Positions 60,146-60,207 of a stretch of DNA of 60,207 nucleotides are shown one piece after another. The stretch's first letter is position 1. Each line of letters opens with the position of its first letter. The notes under the pieces were generated by a model. It made no database searches. It was not told where the DNA came from and saw nothing but the letters and a program-made list of their open reading frames with translations. Position numbers and translations under genes: made by a program. Source of the DNA: Bacillus salacetis (GTDB lineage Bacteria > Bacillota > Bacilli > Bacillales > Bacillaceae_B); assembly GCF_003581585.1 (NCBI RefSeq), contig NZ_QXIR01000029.1:1-60207 (forward strand), written 5' to 3'.

Positions 60146-60207
60146 GCCTGGCGACGTCCTACTCTCACAGGGGGAGCCCCAACTACCATCGGCACTGAAG
60201 GCTCGGA
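60146..60207 (-). rRNA. rrf: 5S rRNA, 3' part (cut by window end)
   Basis: The minus strand reads the 5S 3' half: GCCGATGGTAGT, then CTGTGAGAGTAGGACG and the terminal GCC. It matches the B. subtilis 5S end. The 5' half lies beyond the window. It is transcribed towards csfB, the same relative layout as an rRNA operon next to csfB in B. subtilis. Confidence 0.95.

Overview
The window is chromosomal DNA of an endospore-forming Bacillaceae bacterium. Gene content and order match the origin-proximal region of Bacillus subtilis read backwards: csfB, yaaO, tmk, darA, yaaR, holB, ricT, yabA, yabB, rsmI, abrB, metS, tatD, yabE, rnmV, rsmA, yabG, veg, sspF, ispE, purR, ridA, spoVG, glmU, prs, ctc, pth, fin, mfd, spoVT, yabM, mazG, rqcP, yabP, yabQ, divIC, yabR, two tRNAs, spoIIE, yabS, yabT, tilS, hprT, ftsH, coaX, hslO, a prsA-like gene, cysK, pabB/pabA/pabC, folP/folB/folK, yazB and lysS. 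Almost all genes lie on the minus strand. The window ends in the 3' part of a 5S rRNA (minus strand). In B. subtilis an rRNA operon also follows lysS, so the segment probably lies between two rRNA operons. Many proteins agree with remembered B. subtilis sequences closely enough to fix start codons. The repeats suggest a genus near, but not identical to, B. subtilis; I cannot name the species.

Layout by region. At 0.1-8.1 kb are lysS, the folate/p-aminobenzoate operon and cysK. At 8.2-17.1 kb are protein quality control (prsA-like, hslO, ftsH), coaX, hprT, tilS and the sporulation kinase pair yabS-yabT. At 17.1-18.5 kb is a large repeat array. At 18.5-24.1 kb are spoIIE, tRNA-Met and tRNA-Glu, divIC, yabQ, yabP and rqcP. 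At 24.1-32.7 kb are mazG, yabM, spoVT, a second repeat array and mfd. At 32.7-41.5 kb are fin, pth, ctc, prs, glmU, spoVG, ridA, purR, ispE, sspF, a third repeat array and veg. At 41.9-50.2 kb are yabG, a plus-strand VOC-family gene, rsmA, rnmV, yabE, tatD and metS. At 50.2-60.2 kb are abrB (plus strand), an RsbR-like stressosome gene, rsmI, yabB, yabA, ricT, holB, yaaR, darA, tmk, yaaO, csfB and the 5S end.

The genes combine housekeeping (translation, nucleotide and folate metabolism, division) with sporulation control. The regulatory DNA is readable: apparent promoters for sigma-A, B, E, F, G, H and K, a Spo0A-type spoIIE promoter with 21-bp spacing, a cluster of Spo0A boxes between metS and abrB, and an exact parS site inside the metS terminator.

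The unusual content is in the intergenic repeats. Family 1 is a unit of about 125 bp that folds as one long hairpin; 17 copies lie in three tandem arrays, with compensatory changes in the stem. Family 2 is an unrelated-core palindrome with the same kind of outer arms and tail, mixed into the arrays. Family 3 is a MITE-like element of about 180-200 bp with imperfect inverted ends, in six copies of differing decay. Two of the three family-1 arrays begin within 5 bp of the -35 box of a forespore promoter. Relative to B. subtilis I see no dusB, yazA, xpaC or yaaN, while a VOC gene and an RsbR paralogue are extra. No prophage, CRISPR array, transposase or defence locus was found.
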